A DNA stretch of 64,000 nt, taken from Saprospiraceae bacterium. Its GTDB lineage: Bacteria > Bacteroidota > Bacteroidia > Chitinophagales > Saprospiraceae. Position numbers and translations under genes: made by a program. Where the stretch lies: assembly GCA_013001595.1 (NCBI GenBank), contig JABDMH010000042.1, forward strand, positions 62,001 through 126,000, read 5' to 3'. Position 1 is the first letter of the stretch; each line of letters opens with the position of its first letter. Under the pieces are notes generated by a model. It was not told the origin of the DNA, made no database searches, and worked only from the letters and a program-made list of their open reading frames with translations. Positions 38,524 through 46,661 of the stretch are shown one piece after another.

Positions 38524-38530
38524 ATTATCG

Positions 38531-38604
38531 TGGAGAATACCGGATTCGAACCGGTGACCTCCTGGTTGCAAACCAGGCGCTCTAGCCAACTGAGCTAATC
38601 CCCC
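38531..38604 (-). tRNA. tRNA-Ala (anticodon TGC)
   Basis: A 74-base cloverleaf: acceptor GGGGGAT with ATTCTCC (two G-U pairs), D-arm GCTCAGTTGGCTAGAGC, anticodon arm CCTGG-TTTGCAA-CCAGG with TGC, T-arm ACCGGTTCGAATCCGGT, discriminator A. CCA is not encoded. It is second in a two-tRNA transcript. Confidence 0.95.
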
Positions 38605-38636
38605 ATGAAGGACTTCACTGCGTTTCGCCTTCATGG
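38603..38636. repeat. Palindromic repeat fused to tRNA-Ala 5' end (unit 3)
   Basis: Perfect 9-bp arms CCATGAAGG (38603-38611) and CCTTCATGG (38628-38636) around 16 bases. Two arm bases are the first two G of tRNA-Ala. Confidence 0.75.
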
Positions 38637-38654
38637 CAAGCCACATTGTCCTAC
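38610..38654. repeat. 45-bp direct repeat, copy 1
   Basis: Identical to 38673-38717, period 63 bp. It starts GGACTTCACTGCG and includes one arm of the tRNA-adjacent palindrome. Confidence 0.9.
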
Positions 38655-38672
38655 TTCATTTACTTTCTGCAT

Positions 38673-38717
38673 GGACTTCACTGCGTTTCGCCTTCATGGC
38701 AAGCCACATTGTCCTAC
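38673..38717. repeat. 45-bp direct repeat, copy 2
   Basis: Perfect copy of 38610-38654. Here the left palindrome arm is truncated to GCATGGAC, so this unit is incomplete. Confidence 0.9.
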
Positions 38718-38789
38718 CAGCTAGGCTGAGCCAAAGCTGGAGTCCCATTGCGAAATCTGCCTCAACAAACTTCTTTCTCGAGGGGCCTG

Positions 38790-38825
38790 CCATGTAGGCA
38801 TAGCCGCAGGCGACGTCCTACATGG
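38790..38825. repeat. Palindromic repeat fused to tRNA-Ile 3' CCA (unit 1)
   Basis: Perfect 9-bp arms CCATGTAGG (38790-38798) and CCTACATGG (38817-38825) around 18 bases. The terminal TGG is the complement of the tRNA-Ile CCA. Confidence 0.75.
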
Positions 38826-38899
38826 TAGTCCCGGGCAGACTTGAACTGCCGACCTCTACATTATCAGTGTAGCGCTCTAACCAGCTGAGCTACGGGACT
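38823..38899 (-). tRNA. tRNA-Ile (anticodon GAT), CCA encoded
   Basis: Cloverleaf with acceptor AGTCCCG/CGGGACT, D-arm GCTCAGCTGGTTAGAGC, anticodon arm CTACA-CTGATAA-TGTAG with GAT, T-arm GGCAG-TTCAAGT-CTGCC, discriminator A and an encoded CCA. It is first in the pair, 218 bases before tRNA-Ala. These two tRNAs usually sit in the 16S-23S spacer; here no rRNA is present. Confidence 0.95.
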
Positions 38900-38963
38900 A
38901 TCTAGTAGTTAAGTACTTTCTTTCAACATCTTTACGACTGCAACATTTTGCAAAAAGCGGTCG

Positions 38964-38971
38964 CAAATATA
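38964..38971 (-). promoter_or_regulatory. -7 box for the tRNA-Ile/tRNA-Ala transcript
   Basis: TATATTTG on the minus strand, 64 bases before tRNA-Ile, with a TTG 15 bases upstream, slightly tighter than usual. Confidence 0.55.
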
Positions 38972-38998
38972 AGAGTATTTTCAGAACAAGTATTTAGA

Positions 38999-39835
38999 AT
39001 GAGAAGCAAAATCCTTGTACCTTCTTCCATAGATGCAAAGGGGATAAATAACTTTAATACGTCACTCCTATATCAAACCATGACGAACATTCTACAGACA
39101 GCCATTTATAGTTCAGATCGCGACCTGCAGCACAGACTGGGTACACTACTGCCTATGTTCTCCTTTCAACCAAAGTATATCGCAAATCAGACTAATTTTA
39201 CTCAAATCCTAGTGGCTTCTGAAGCTCATCTTCTGATCATTGATCTCAGAAGTTTTCATGAACAAGTCCTTACAGAAACCAACTCCCTGGTGCTTAATAC
39301 TCTGAAAGAGCCCATCATTTTTATCGACGATAGCACCGACAAATGCCTCGATTCATTCCATTACCGTGTGATCGATTTCCTTGTCATGCCTTTTGATGAG
39401 CGCAGACTCCTCCAGGCTTTAAAAAAAGCCAACAGCATTATTTCTAATCCTTCATCTGGTATCGTCTTACCAACGAGATTAGCTGCAAGTCAACCACTTC
39501 AGGTAGAACCCACTAATATCGCTTTTAAAAACGCCGGAAAAATTCAATTTGTCTCAATCTCTGACATCTACTTTATACAAGCCTCAGGATACTATCTCGA
39601 AATCAATACTGCCGAAAGAAAGATTCTTCTACGAGAATCAATGGGAAATATATTGAAGAGGCTGCCGACCACCATATTTACTCGCATACATAGATCCACG
39701 ATCATTAATCTTAGGTACATGCAAGAAATCGACAAGGTCAACACAAGGGAACTCACCGTGCTTTTAGAGAATGGTCAACAGCTGCGTGTGAGCAATTCCT
39801 ACAAGAAAGACCTACTTAACATTATAAATATTTAA
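38999..39835 (+). CDS. LytTR-family regulator with degenerate receiver
   Basis: About 278 residues. The C-terminal 100 residues form a LytTR DNA-binding domain (FVSISDIYFIQASGYYLEI, FTRIHRSTIINLRYMQEI, VSNSYKKDLLNII). The middle (about residues 28-145) looks like a response-regulator receiver with YSSDRD and LLIIDLRSF, but the position of the conserved Lys reads FLVMPFDE (Met), and the Ser/Thr site is unclear. It may therefore act without normal phosphorylation. No histidine kinase is adjacent. TTG 38948 or ATG 39080 are alternative starts; 38948 would cross the opposite tRNA promoter. Confidence 0.8.
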   Translation: MRSKILVPSSIDAKGINNFNTSLLYQTMTNILQTAIYSSDRDLQHRLGTLLPMFSFQPKYIANQTNFTQILVASEAHLLIIDLRSFHEQVLTETNSLVLNTLKEPIIFIDDSTDKCLDSFHYRVIDFLVMPFDERRLLQALKKANSIISNPSSGIVLPTRLAASQPLQVEPTNIAFKNAGKIQFVSISDIYFIQASGYYLEINTAERKILLRESMGNILKRLPTTIFTRIHRSTIINLRYMQEIDKVNTRELTVLLENGQQLRVSNSYKKDLLNIINI

Positions 39836-40428
39836 TGACATTTATTTATTTTTTTATCGACATTGTCTGTTCGAAAATGATTCACGTTTTCACCTATTTA
39901 ACATCTAAAGGAATTTTGATGATATTGAGCAAAGAAAGTGATTTTATTGTGCGCCGAATTATTTAGGTTTTCGAACAATTTTATCAATTTTCGACAAATA
40001 ATTCCCCCCACCTTAATCGCTCTCTTTTTTTATCTAAAATTTTTGGACATTATTTTCGCACTTAAAAAACGTGCATCCGTATTACATGGATCATTCCTGC
40101 ACCTAGATAACAGATCAAGGACTGCAGACATTTAGTCACCGACACTAAGCACCGCTTACAATTTTGTGATACACTTTAGTATAGATGGATTAAGCTACAT
40201 TTGTTTCTAGCATTTGTTAGTTGATCGACATTTCGTTAGACTGCCATCTAATTTTCAAAAACCTAAATTCCAATTTCTACGCACAACACATTCCCGACTC
40301 ATTTTGCAACTTTATCATCCGAACCTAAATCCTAATTATTTGTCAAAATAAATGATCTCCCAAGTATTTATTTCTACAATTAGATTTAAATGCAGCAGAA
40401 AATATAATTATCTTAAAAAAAAGAATGC
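39836..40428. other. AT-rich intergenic region without a recognised gene
   Basis: About 0.6 kb, very AT-rich, between the LytTR gene and the convergent MORN-caspase gene. Short frames lack coding character. No clear hairpin terminator was found. Confidence 0.45.
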
Positions 40429-40593
40429 ATGCGGAGAGAGTTGGCAATTGAATACTCCGAGGCATTTCGGTCGCTTCCACAAATCGTCAGTGAATGGACT
40501 GTTGGTATTTCTTCTACGAGACTCGACACAAAGATTCAAGAAATACCCTCTGAATATCGAATGGTTATTTGTCAGAGCATAGATGGAATTTGA
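40429..40593 (+). CDS. Possible small protein (54 aa)
   Basis: ATG 40429 opens a frame of 54 codons (MRRELAIEYSEAFRSLPQIV at the start, then EWTVGISSTRLDTKIQEIP, ending QSIDGI). The composition is protein-like and charged, unlike the AT-rich flanks, and a G-rich GGAGAGAG lies just inside rather than before the start. No family recognised; it may also be a remnant of a longer gene. Confidence 0.25.
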   Translation: MRRELAIEYSEAFRSLPQIVSEWTVGISSTRLDTKIQEIPSEYRMVICQSIDGI

Positions 40594-40696
40594 AGAAATC
40601 AAATTAAGTCAAATTCATTCCCTGCAATTCTGACATGCCAATTATAATCCGTTTATTGATGATCGCTAAGCAAAACAACAAACTCGGGAGTATGGT

Positions 40697-42193
40697 CTAC
40701 CGGATCATTCCTACTGGCATAGCTTGGTCAAATCGTCCGGCTAGAATTGGTGTTTGGGCCATCTGAGTATATTCCCTTACCTGGCTATATACATATTTGT
40801 AAAGTTCTGCCACAGTAACGATCTTATCATGATCTTTGTCAGCTTTGCCCTTGAGGCCCTCGATTAGAAAGTGGCTAAAAACACCCTGGCGCAAACCCTT
40901 CGATTCTAGTGAAAATTCCTCCTTCTTAGAAGATAATAAGAATGCCGTGCCACCTGTACTTTCATTCAGCTTGGTGTATAACATATCAATGGATTCCGTC
41001 AATGTGGTTCTTGAGGCCAATAAACTTCCTGAATGGCAAGCATCGGCCACATATAACTTCTGTTTGGCTTTGCATGCTTGCAATCGATCTTTGACCTCGG
41101 TATAAGTCAGCGCATTTCGATATCCGTCTGAATCGATGGGTAGGAAAGAACCATTGATACCGTGTCCAGAGAAAAAGCAAAAAACTGCATCGTTTTCGCC
41201 TGCCCTTGCCACGAGATCATCAAGGGACTTCATGATATTGCGCTTGGTGGCACTCTCGTCAATCAGTATATTGATTTGCTCATCGGGAATGGCACCACCT
41301 TCTGGACTTTTTAAGAAAGCATATATGCGATAGGCGTCATCGTCCGTATATTTTAGGGATTCAAACTGCTCGTACCTAGATATCCCCACCAGCAGGGCAT
41401 AGATCTTATTCTCACCCTCTTGGCGCTCCTTCAACATCTTTTTGCCCTTACGAAATTTTCCAGCGTACCATGAGCCGTCCAAAATATCTCCATTCTGATA
41501 TTCCATTTTACCCTTTCCATGAGGTTGGTGTTTAAACCACTCTCCACTATACTTGTCTCCATTTTGATAGAGGCAAATGCCTTGTCCATGTGGAAGTCCA
41601 TTAAGAAACTCTCCTTCATATCGAGCTCCATTGCCGTAGGTGAACATTCCTAAACCACTTGGGCAATAATTTACGTTGCAATCTGGGAGCTCCTCATAGA
41701 CAATTTCTTCTTCGACACTTTCTTCTTCAACTAAATCATCTGGCTTTTCCCTTTCACCTTCTTGCTGTACAAGCTTGCCATCGGCCCAAATACCCACGAG
41801 GGTCATTTCATCTGACTTAAAGAGGCTACCTTCTCCATGGGGTTTGCTTTCCTGCCAGTAGCCTTCATATCGATTCCCATTCTTAAACTGATAGATCCCG
41901 TAACCTTGAAATTTATTGGCAACAAATTGCCCTGTATAGGTTTCTCCAGCCGAGAAGATCATTTTACCCTCTCCATCCTTGAGACTCCTCTTCCAATGTC
42001 CTATATACTTGTCGCCATTCGAAGAGATCAATGTACCCATGCCATGAGGCTTGCTCTGGGAGAAGTCACCAGAATAGACAGCACCATTTTGATAGCGATA
42101 AACTCCTTTTCCAGTTTTACAATTACCTTTGATGCATTGGGCGGCCCCGATTATCGGCAGACAAAGTAGGCATACGACAGTCCAGATCTTCAT
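40697..42193 (-). CDS. Secreted MORN-repeat protein with C-terminal caspase-like (p20) domain
   Basis: A 498-residue protein. Signal peptide to about residue 18 (IIGAAQ). Residues 30-130 hold about four MORN repeats (for example GAVYSGDFSQSKPHGMGTL, NRYEGYWQESKPHGEGSL), residues 140-170 are an acidic linker, 178-245 hold three more repeats, and 260-490 form a peptidase C14 domain. The catalytic dyad is intact: His344 in FFSGHG and Cys386 in ADACHSG. An active Cys protease of the metacaspase type is expected, cutting after Arg/Lys or Asp (not decided). MORN repeats usually bind lipids. It is transcribed alone. Confidence 0.88.
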   Translation of the reverse strand: MKIWTVVCLLCLPIIGAAQCIKGNCKTGKGVYRYQNGAVYSGDFSQSKPHGMGTLISSNGDKYIGHWKRSLKDGEGKMIFSAGETYTGQFVANKFQGYGIYQFKNGNRYEGYWQESKPHGEGSLFKSDEMTLVGIWADGKLVQQEGEREKPDDLVEEESVEEEIVYEELPDCNVNYCPSGLGMFTYGNGARYEGEFLNGLPHGQGICLYQNGDKYSGEWFKHQPHGKGKMEYQNGDILDGSWYAGKFRKGKKMLKERQEGENKIYALLVGISRYEQFESLKYTDDDAYRIYAFLKSPEGGAIPDEQINILIDESATKRNIMKSLDDLVARAGENDAVFCFFSGHGINGSFLPIDSDGYRNALTYTEVKDRLQACKAKQKLYVADACHSGSLLASRTTLTESIDMLYTKLNESTGGTAFLLSSKKEEFSLESKGLRQGVFSHFLIEGLKGKADKDHDKIVTVAELYKYVYSQVREYTQMAQTPILAGRFDQAMPVGMIR

Positions 42194-42377
42194 TTACTAC
42201 TAGATTGATTCTTAGGTACCTGTCGAGGCTTATAGTTGATGTGCTTTGCTTATGAATAAACTGGTCTTCCCAGAATATATTGCCTCCCAAAACGTTTGAA
42301 AGTCAAATCTTTGGGATTGAAATATGTAACCAATTATTGCTCACTTTTGTAGCACAATAAGAACAAACCAAATCATT

Positions 42378-42842
42378 ATGAAAAAGTCCATTTTATGTAT
42401 TGGATTGCTGATTGGCCTACTTGGCCCTGTAGTTCTATCTCAAACCATGGAGGAATACGAGTCTTTTGGAGAGGTCATTCAATCAAAAGAAGCTATAGCA
42501 CCTTCAGATCTTATAGACAAACTTAATGACGCAGACTCTGTCCAAGTAACGCTCAAGGCGCAGGTAGATGAAGTCTGCCAAATGAAAGGATGTTGGATGC
42601 AAGTGTCAGATGATCAACATTCCCTATTCGTCAAATTCAAAGACTATGGCTTCTTTGTTCCGAAAGACATAGCTGGTAAGGAAGTTATTATGGAAGGAAT
42701 AGCCTTTCAACAGATCACATCTGTGGAAGATCTAAGGCACTACGCTAAGGATGCGGGCCAGACCCAAGCGGAGATCGATAAAATCGTAGACCCCAAGGAA
42801 GAAATTTCCTTTGTTGCCAACGGCGTCTTGGTTAAGAAATAA
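42378..42842 (+). CDS. DUF4920 domain protein
   Basis: A 154-residue exported protein (signal peptide to VVLSQ, about residue 22). The domain starts at YESFGEVI and carries the Cys pair VCQMKGCWMQV (about residues 67-77), which typifies DUF4920; the two Cys could bind metal or form a disulfide. Function unknown. It stands alone, convergent with the next gene, separated by a structured element. Confidence 0.85.
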   Translation: MKKSILCIGLLIGLLGPVVLSQTMEEYESFGEVIQSKEAIAPSDLIDKLNDADSVQVTLKAQVDEVCQMKGCWMQVSDDQHSLFVKFKDYGFFVPKDIAGKEVIMEGIAFQQITSVEDLRHYAKDAGQTQAEIDKIVDPKEEISFVANGVLVKK

Positions 42843-42893
42843 ATATTGTGTCTCACTGGCAGCGGGAAGAAGAACAGTGTCGTTAAGTTAAAA

Positions 42894-42973
42894 AGCAGCC
42901 CCGGGATTAAACTCTCTACTGCTAAAGTTTAAAAAATTAAGGGAATTACGAACGTATGAAATGCGGGGCTGCT
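42894..42973. ncRNA. Candidate structured RNA or complex terminator
   Basis: Perfect 10-bp closing stem AGCAGCCCCG (42894-42903) with CGGGGCTGCT (42964-42973), enclosing 60 bases with a nested 7-bp hairpin TTAAACT/AGTTTAA (42907-42932). On the minus strand the closing stem is followed by TTTTT. It lies between convergent genes, so it could be a terminator with a large loop or an independent small RNA; strand not decided. Confidence 0.4.
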
Positions 42974-43058
42974 CTATTCTTTGAGTTTGGATCTAGGAAT
43001 TTACAACTAATTCACCTATAAAACCCTCAGATCCAAATTTTATTTCGAATTATACGTA

Positions 43059-44159
43059 CTATTTGCCACTTACATCCATGATTTGGTCTAAATCGATATG
43101 AGTAGTGATCAGATCGATGGCCCGATTGATCTTCCACGGTGTGTTCAGATTGATTTTAACTTCGATCTTACTTATCTTCATAACTGATCCATAGGTGTCA
43201 AGATGAGTCCTTATGAGTGGTATCTGGTGTTCTTTTAAGAATTCCATGCTTTCTTCCCCAATATCACCCTCTCCAGTTGCAACAATTCCGGCAATTGGAA
43301 ATTTGGGGATATTATTGACCTTGATCAATAAATCAGCTTTCGCAAGGGCTTCTCCTACGCGATCGGCACCTGCTACTAGCAGTACATTCTTGGCTTGGAT
43401 AAACCGCTTTGAATCGATGAGTGAACCAGGCATGATGTCTTCAACCTTCCGTTCAATTTGATGCGCATTTAGCACTACAGAACCACTGACTGCCTCAGAA
43501 ATTGTACTAATGATGGGAAAAGCCAAAGACTCATCGTAAGGCAAAACGCCCAGTAGATTCAATCCCATGTGCGCCAACTTCTTGCCTACGTAGGTGCGAA
43601 CTTTGTCAAGCTTGTCTTCCCTGACCTTGTTGACAATCACCCCCACCATGGGTATATTTTGTTCCCTAAACATGGCTAGGCTCACATTGAGCCGGTCTAT
43701 AGTGCTGCCGATGCCTCCTTCAACGATCATAATAACAGGTGCCTTGACCATTTTGGCAACATCAGCATTGGAGAGATCCACCACGCTCCCAACACCGGGA
43801 TGGCCCGTTCCCTCAAATATGACGCATTCGTGAGATTGCCACAACTGTTGTGCAGCATGCATGATTTCTGAACGAAAATCGAATTTCGTGGGATCATCAA
43901 GGTAACTAGTTGTTGCCCCACGGCCCAGGATCACTGGTGAATGTAGTGCGGGCTCGATCTTAAATCCAAGAAGATCTGCAAATAATAAGGTGTCCTTGTC
44001 TACCCGAATGTTATCTAGATCCAAGTAGCGCTGCCCCACTGGCTTGCAATACCCCATATTTATCCCGCGCTGCTTTAGTGCAGACACCAGGCCCAAGGTA
44101 CTTGTCGTCTTGCCCACATGCTGGTTAGTGGCAGCAACGTAAAAGCTGTTCGCATTCAT
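43059..44159 (-). CDS. BioD-like P-loop ATPase with DRTGG domain
   Basis: A 366-residue protein. The N-terminal half (about 1-215) resembles dethiobiotin synthetase/CobB-like ATPases: TNQHVGKTTSTLGLVSAL (P-loop), CKPVGQR, IFEGTGHPGVGSVVDLSNAD and VGVIVNKV. The C-terminal part (about 220-330) is a DRTGG domain (VLLVAGADRVGEALAKADL, IVATGEGD). This is the regulatory N-terminal architecture of long phosphotransacetylases, here without the catalytic part. Role unknown. ATG 44159 preferred to TTG 44168. Confidence 0.82.
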   Translation of the reverse strand: MNANSFYVAATNQHVGKTTSTLGLVSALKQRGINMGYCKPVGQRYLDLDNIRVDKDTLLFADLLGFKIEPALHSPVILGRGATTSYLDDPTKFDFRSEIMHAAQQLWQSHECVIFEGTGHPGVGSVVDLSNADVAKMVKAPVIMIVEGGIGSTIDRLNVSLAMFREQNIPMVGVIVNKVREDKLDKVRTYVGKKLAHMGLNLLGVLPYDESLAFPIISTISEAVSGSVVLNAHQIERKVEDIMPGSLIDSKRFIQAKNVLLVAGADRVGEALAKADLLIKVNNIPKFPIAGIVATGEGDIGEESMEFLKEHQIPLIRTHLDTYGSVMKISKIEVKINLNTPWKINRAIDLITTHIDLDQIMDVSGK

Positions 44160-44607
44160 CGCCCTCAAAATAGAAAAAGCGCCAATAAATAAGCATCAAT
44201 CCAGGTATTGAACTAGGAGAGAATACAAAAATACCGCTGCCACCAGGTCAATCCATTGATCTCAGCACTACAATGAGTGTGATTGATTCAAACCACCATG
44301 TAATACCTATCCAGGGGACCCAACCTGAGTGGCCAATGCCAATTCCCTCGTAGCTTCCAAACGACCATCTCGATCCTCTACCCGATGTGAAGGACAAGGT
44401 CTACCAGGCCAAACAAACCCTAATTTTCGGTATTCAGTGAGTTACATGGTGGAATTAGCTGAATAGATATTTCAAAAAAACTGATCGATCTTAGCAGATC
44501 ACAACCCTTTATATCATTTTGTAGGATATTTTCATCATCTCGAAACTATTACTACCTATATGGCATTTGAAAAATCATGAGATTTTCTGAATCTTTAATG
44601 AACAGAT
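44160..44607. other. Intergenic region without a recognised gene
   Basis: About 450 bases between divergent genes. No frame or RNA recognised; promoters for both sides are expected here, but no perfect TAnnTTTG box was found. Confidence 0.45.
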
Positions 44608-45642
44608 ATGTCTAAACTTAAGACCGGGACATTGCTTACCATCTTCACTTGGTTTACTGCATTGTACTGTCAGAATGACCCGGTTTTGTCAAACTCTCCT
44701 CTAAGTAAACCGGTCAAAGGACTGACCTTAGTAGCTCCTCCCCAACCATTCCAGACTGACCCAGCAATGGAACTCATATCAATAGGCGCAAACTGCGTGG
44801 CTATTATTCCATATGCGTACACACCTCCAAGACAAGCGAAGGTGCGCTTTGGATCTAAGCGTCAATGGTGGGGCGAACGACCAGAAGGTGTGAGAAAATC
44901 CATAGAACTGGTTCACGAACAGGGAATTCACGTTTTGTTAAAGCCCCAAGTTTGGAGTCCAGGATGGTGGACCGGTGACTACGATTTTCCGACTGATCAA
45001 GAATGGAGTAGTTGGGAAGGTCAATACACGGACTACATCACACATTTTGCTGAAATCGCTGAGGAAATGAATGTCGAGGCCTTTTGTATTGGTACCGAAT
45101 TCAAATTGGCAATCCGAAAGCGTCCTCAATTCTGGCATGACCTGATTCAACACATCAAAACCATATATACCGGCAGACTGACTTATGCCGCCAATTGGGA
45201 TAATTTCGAAAACATTCCGTTCTGGAGTGAACTAGACTACATAGGGATCAACGCTTACTTCCCCCTCTCAACTAAGGAAACGCCTTCAGTACAGGAACTA
45301 GTGAATGCGTGGCAACCGGTAAAAAAGAAGATTGCCGAGCACTATACAATTCATAAAACACCTGTTATTTTTACGGAGTATGGATATCTTAGCGTAGATG
45401 GGTGCGCTAACAAAACTTGGGAGTTGGAAGCTTCGATCGATCAAATTGCCATAAATGAAACTGCCCAGGCCAATGCAATTGATGCGCTACACACAGCCTT
45501 TGCATCTGAGCACTATTGGAAAGGAGGGTTTCTTTGGAAATGGTTCCCAGATATGCAAGGTCACGAAGGTTATCCTGAAAGAGACTATACTCCTCAGGGA
45601 AAAAAATCAGCACAAATTTTAGAAGCCTGGTTTAGTAAGTAA
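44608..45642 (+). CDS. Glycoside hydrolase TIM-barrel protein (GH113-like)
   Basis: A 344-residue exported or lipid-free secreted protein (signal-like TGTLLTIFTWFTALYCQ). The TIM barrel carries the proposed acid/base Glu164 in CIGTEFKL and nucleophile Glu257 in VIFTEYGY. WSPGWWTGDYDFP and YAANWDNFENIPFWSELDYIGINAYFPL also fit the GH113-like group (beta-mannanase relatives). Exact substrate unknown. It is 31 bases before panC, so probably in the same transcript. Confidence 0.8.
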   Translation: MSKLKTGTLLTIFTWFTALYCQNDPVLSNSPLSKPVKGLTLVAPPQPFQTDPAMELISIGANCVAIIPYAYTPPRQAKVRFGSKRQWWGERPEGVRKSIELVHEQGIHVLLKPQVWSPGWWTGDYDFPTDQEWSSWEGQYTDYITHFAEIAEEMNVEAFCIGTEFKLAIRKRPQFWHDLIQHIKTIYTGRLTYAANWDNFENIPFWSELDYIGINAYFPLSTKETPSVQELVNAWQPVKKKIAEHYTIHKTPVIFTEYGYLSVDGCANKTWELEASIDQIAINETAQANAIDALHTAFASEHYWKGGFLWKWFPDMQGHEGYPERDYTPQGKKSAQILEAWFSK

Positions 45643-45673
45643 GGTCTCGTCAATAATTCAAGAATACACTCCT

Positions 45674-46519
45674 GTGATACCAATATGTACAACTGTTGAT
45701 GGCTACAAAGCCCGACGTTCAATTTTCAAATCTGAAGGCCACCGAATTGCATTAGTTCCTACGCTAGGAGCATTGCATGATGGTCATCTCAAATTGATGG
45801 AGCATGCACAGAAGCTGGCAGATCGCCTTGTAGTCAGCATTTTTGTCAATCCCAAGCAGTTTAATGATGAGGAAGATCTAATCAAATATCCGCGACCCTT
45901 ACAACAAGATATTCACCTACTGAACCAGCTCGGTATTGACTTGCTCTTCCTTCCCAGTTCAGCTGAAATGTATCCAGCAGGGCATGCGGAGACCATCGAT
46001 GTTGAGCTAAGTCATCTGACAAGCCCTCTTGAAGGACGATATAGACCTGGTCATTTTGATGGCGTGATCGCCGTAGTACATCGCTTACTTGACATCATTG
46101 AGCCGGACTTTTTAGTCATGGGGCAGAAGGATTACCAGCAATTGACCATAATCAGAGAAATGATCAAGAGATTAGGCCTACCTGTAGACTTGGTTGCTCA
46201 CCCTACCATCCGCGAAGCTGATGGCCTTGCCATGAGTTCTAGAAATGTTCGTCTATCAAGCAAGGCTAGAAAACAAGCTCCAGCCATATACCGTATACTT
46301 CAAAAGGCCAAGGCCTTAAAAGATCAATACAGCCCAGCAGAAGCAGTGGCCAAATGTATCATCGAACTAGATGAGCGGATATTTCGGGTGGATTATTTTA
46401 AAATTGTTGACACGGACTCCCTGAAACCCCTGACCAGCTGGCGAATGCAGGGCAAAAATCTAGTTTGTGTGGCTGCCTGGTTGGGGGACGTCAGATTAAT
46501 AGACAATATCATTGTTTAA
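45674..46519 (+). CDS. panC: Pantothenate synthetase (pantoate-beta-alanine ligase)
   Basis: PanC joins pantoate and beta-alanine with ATP. The 281-residue protein has PTLGALHDGHLKLM (HIGH-type motif, about residues 29-42), FVNPKQFN, PLEGRYRPGHFDGV, GQKDYQQL and MSSRNVRLS (KMSKS-type). The GTG start at 45674 is used because the family begins about 25 residues before the HIGH motif and no ATG is available. panD follows after 142 bases. Confidence 0.94.
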   Translation: MIPICTTVDGYKARRSIFKSEGHRIALVPTLGALHDGHLKLMEHAQKLADRLVVSIFVNPKQFNDEEDLIKYPRPLQQDIHLLNQLGIDLLFLPSSAEMYPAGHAETIDVELSHLTSPLEGRYRPGHFDGVIAVVHRLLDIIEPDFLVMGQKDYQQLTIIREMIKRLGLPVDLVAHPTIREADGLAMSSRNVRLSSKARKQAPAIYRILQKAKALKDQYSPAEAVAKCIIELDERIFRVDYFKIVDTDSLKPLTSWRMQGKNLVCVAAWLGDVRLIDNIIV

Positions 46520-46609
46520 GGATATGCAATAACGGAAACCATTGTAGGCCACCAATCGTTGGAACGCTTGCAGGCGAGTGTGATTTTGCTTCTCTGCAGA
46601 TAATATGTT

Positions 46610-46636
46610 GTAGATCATGCGAGACGTGAGATCTAC
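46610..46636. promoter_or_regulatory. Inverted repeat in the panD promoter region
   Basis: Perfect 7-bp arms GTAGATC/GATCTAC with a 13-base spacer, ending 10 bases before the panD -7 box. The place suits a regulator operator. Confidence 0.45.
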
Positions 46637-46646
46637 GATAAAAATT

Positions 46647-46654
46647 TAATTTTG
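46647..46654 (+). promoter_or_regulatory. -7 box for panD, very close to ATG
   Basis: TAATTTTG ends 7 bases before the panD ATG. Confidence 0.65.
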
Positions 46655-46661
46655 CGCCAGA

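Noticed and set aside
38366-38825. Possible CRISPR array
   Set aside because: Repeats are few, irregularly spaced and palindromic at tRNA ends; spacers and cas genes are absent.
38400-38900. Possible rRNA remnant next to the spacer-type tRNAs
   Set aside because: No conserved 16S or 23S end sequences were recognised between or beside the tRNAs.
39938-40135. 65-codon frame in AT-rich gap
   Set aside because: Phe/Leu-rich by AT bias only; no supporting promoter or homologous look.
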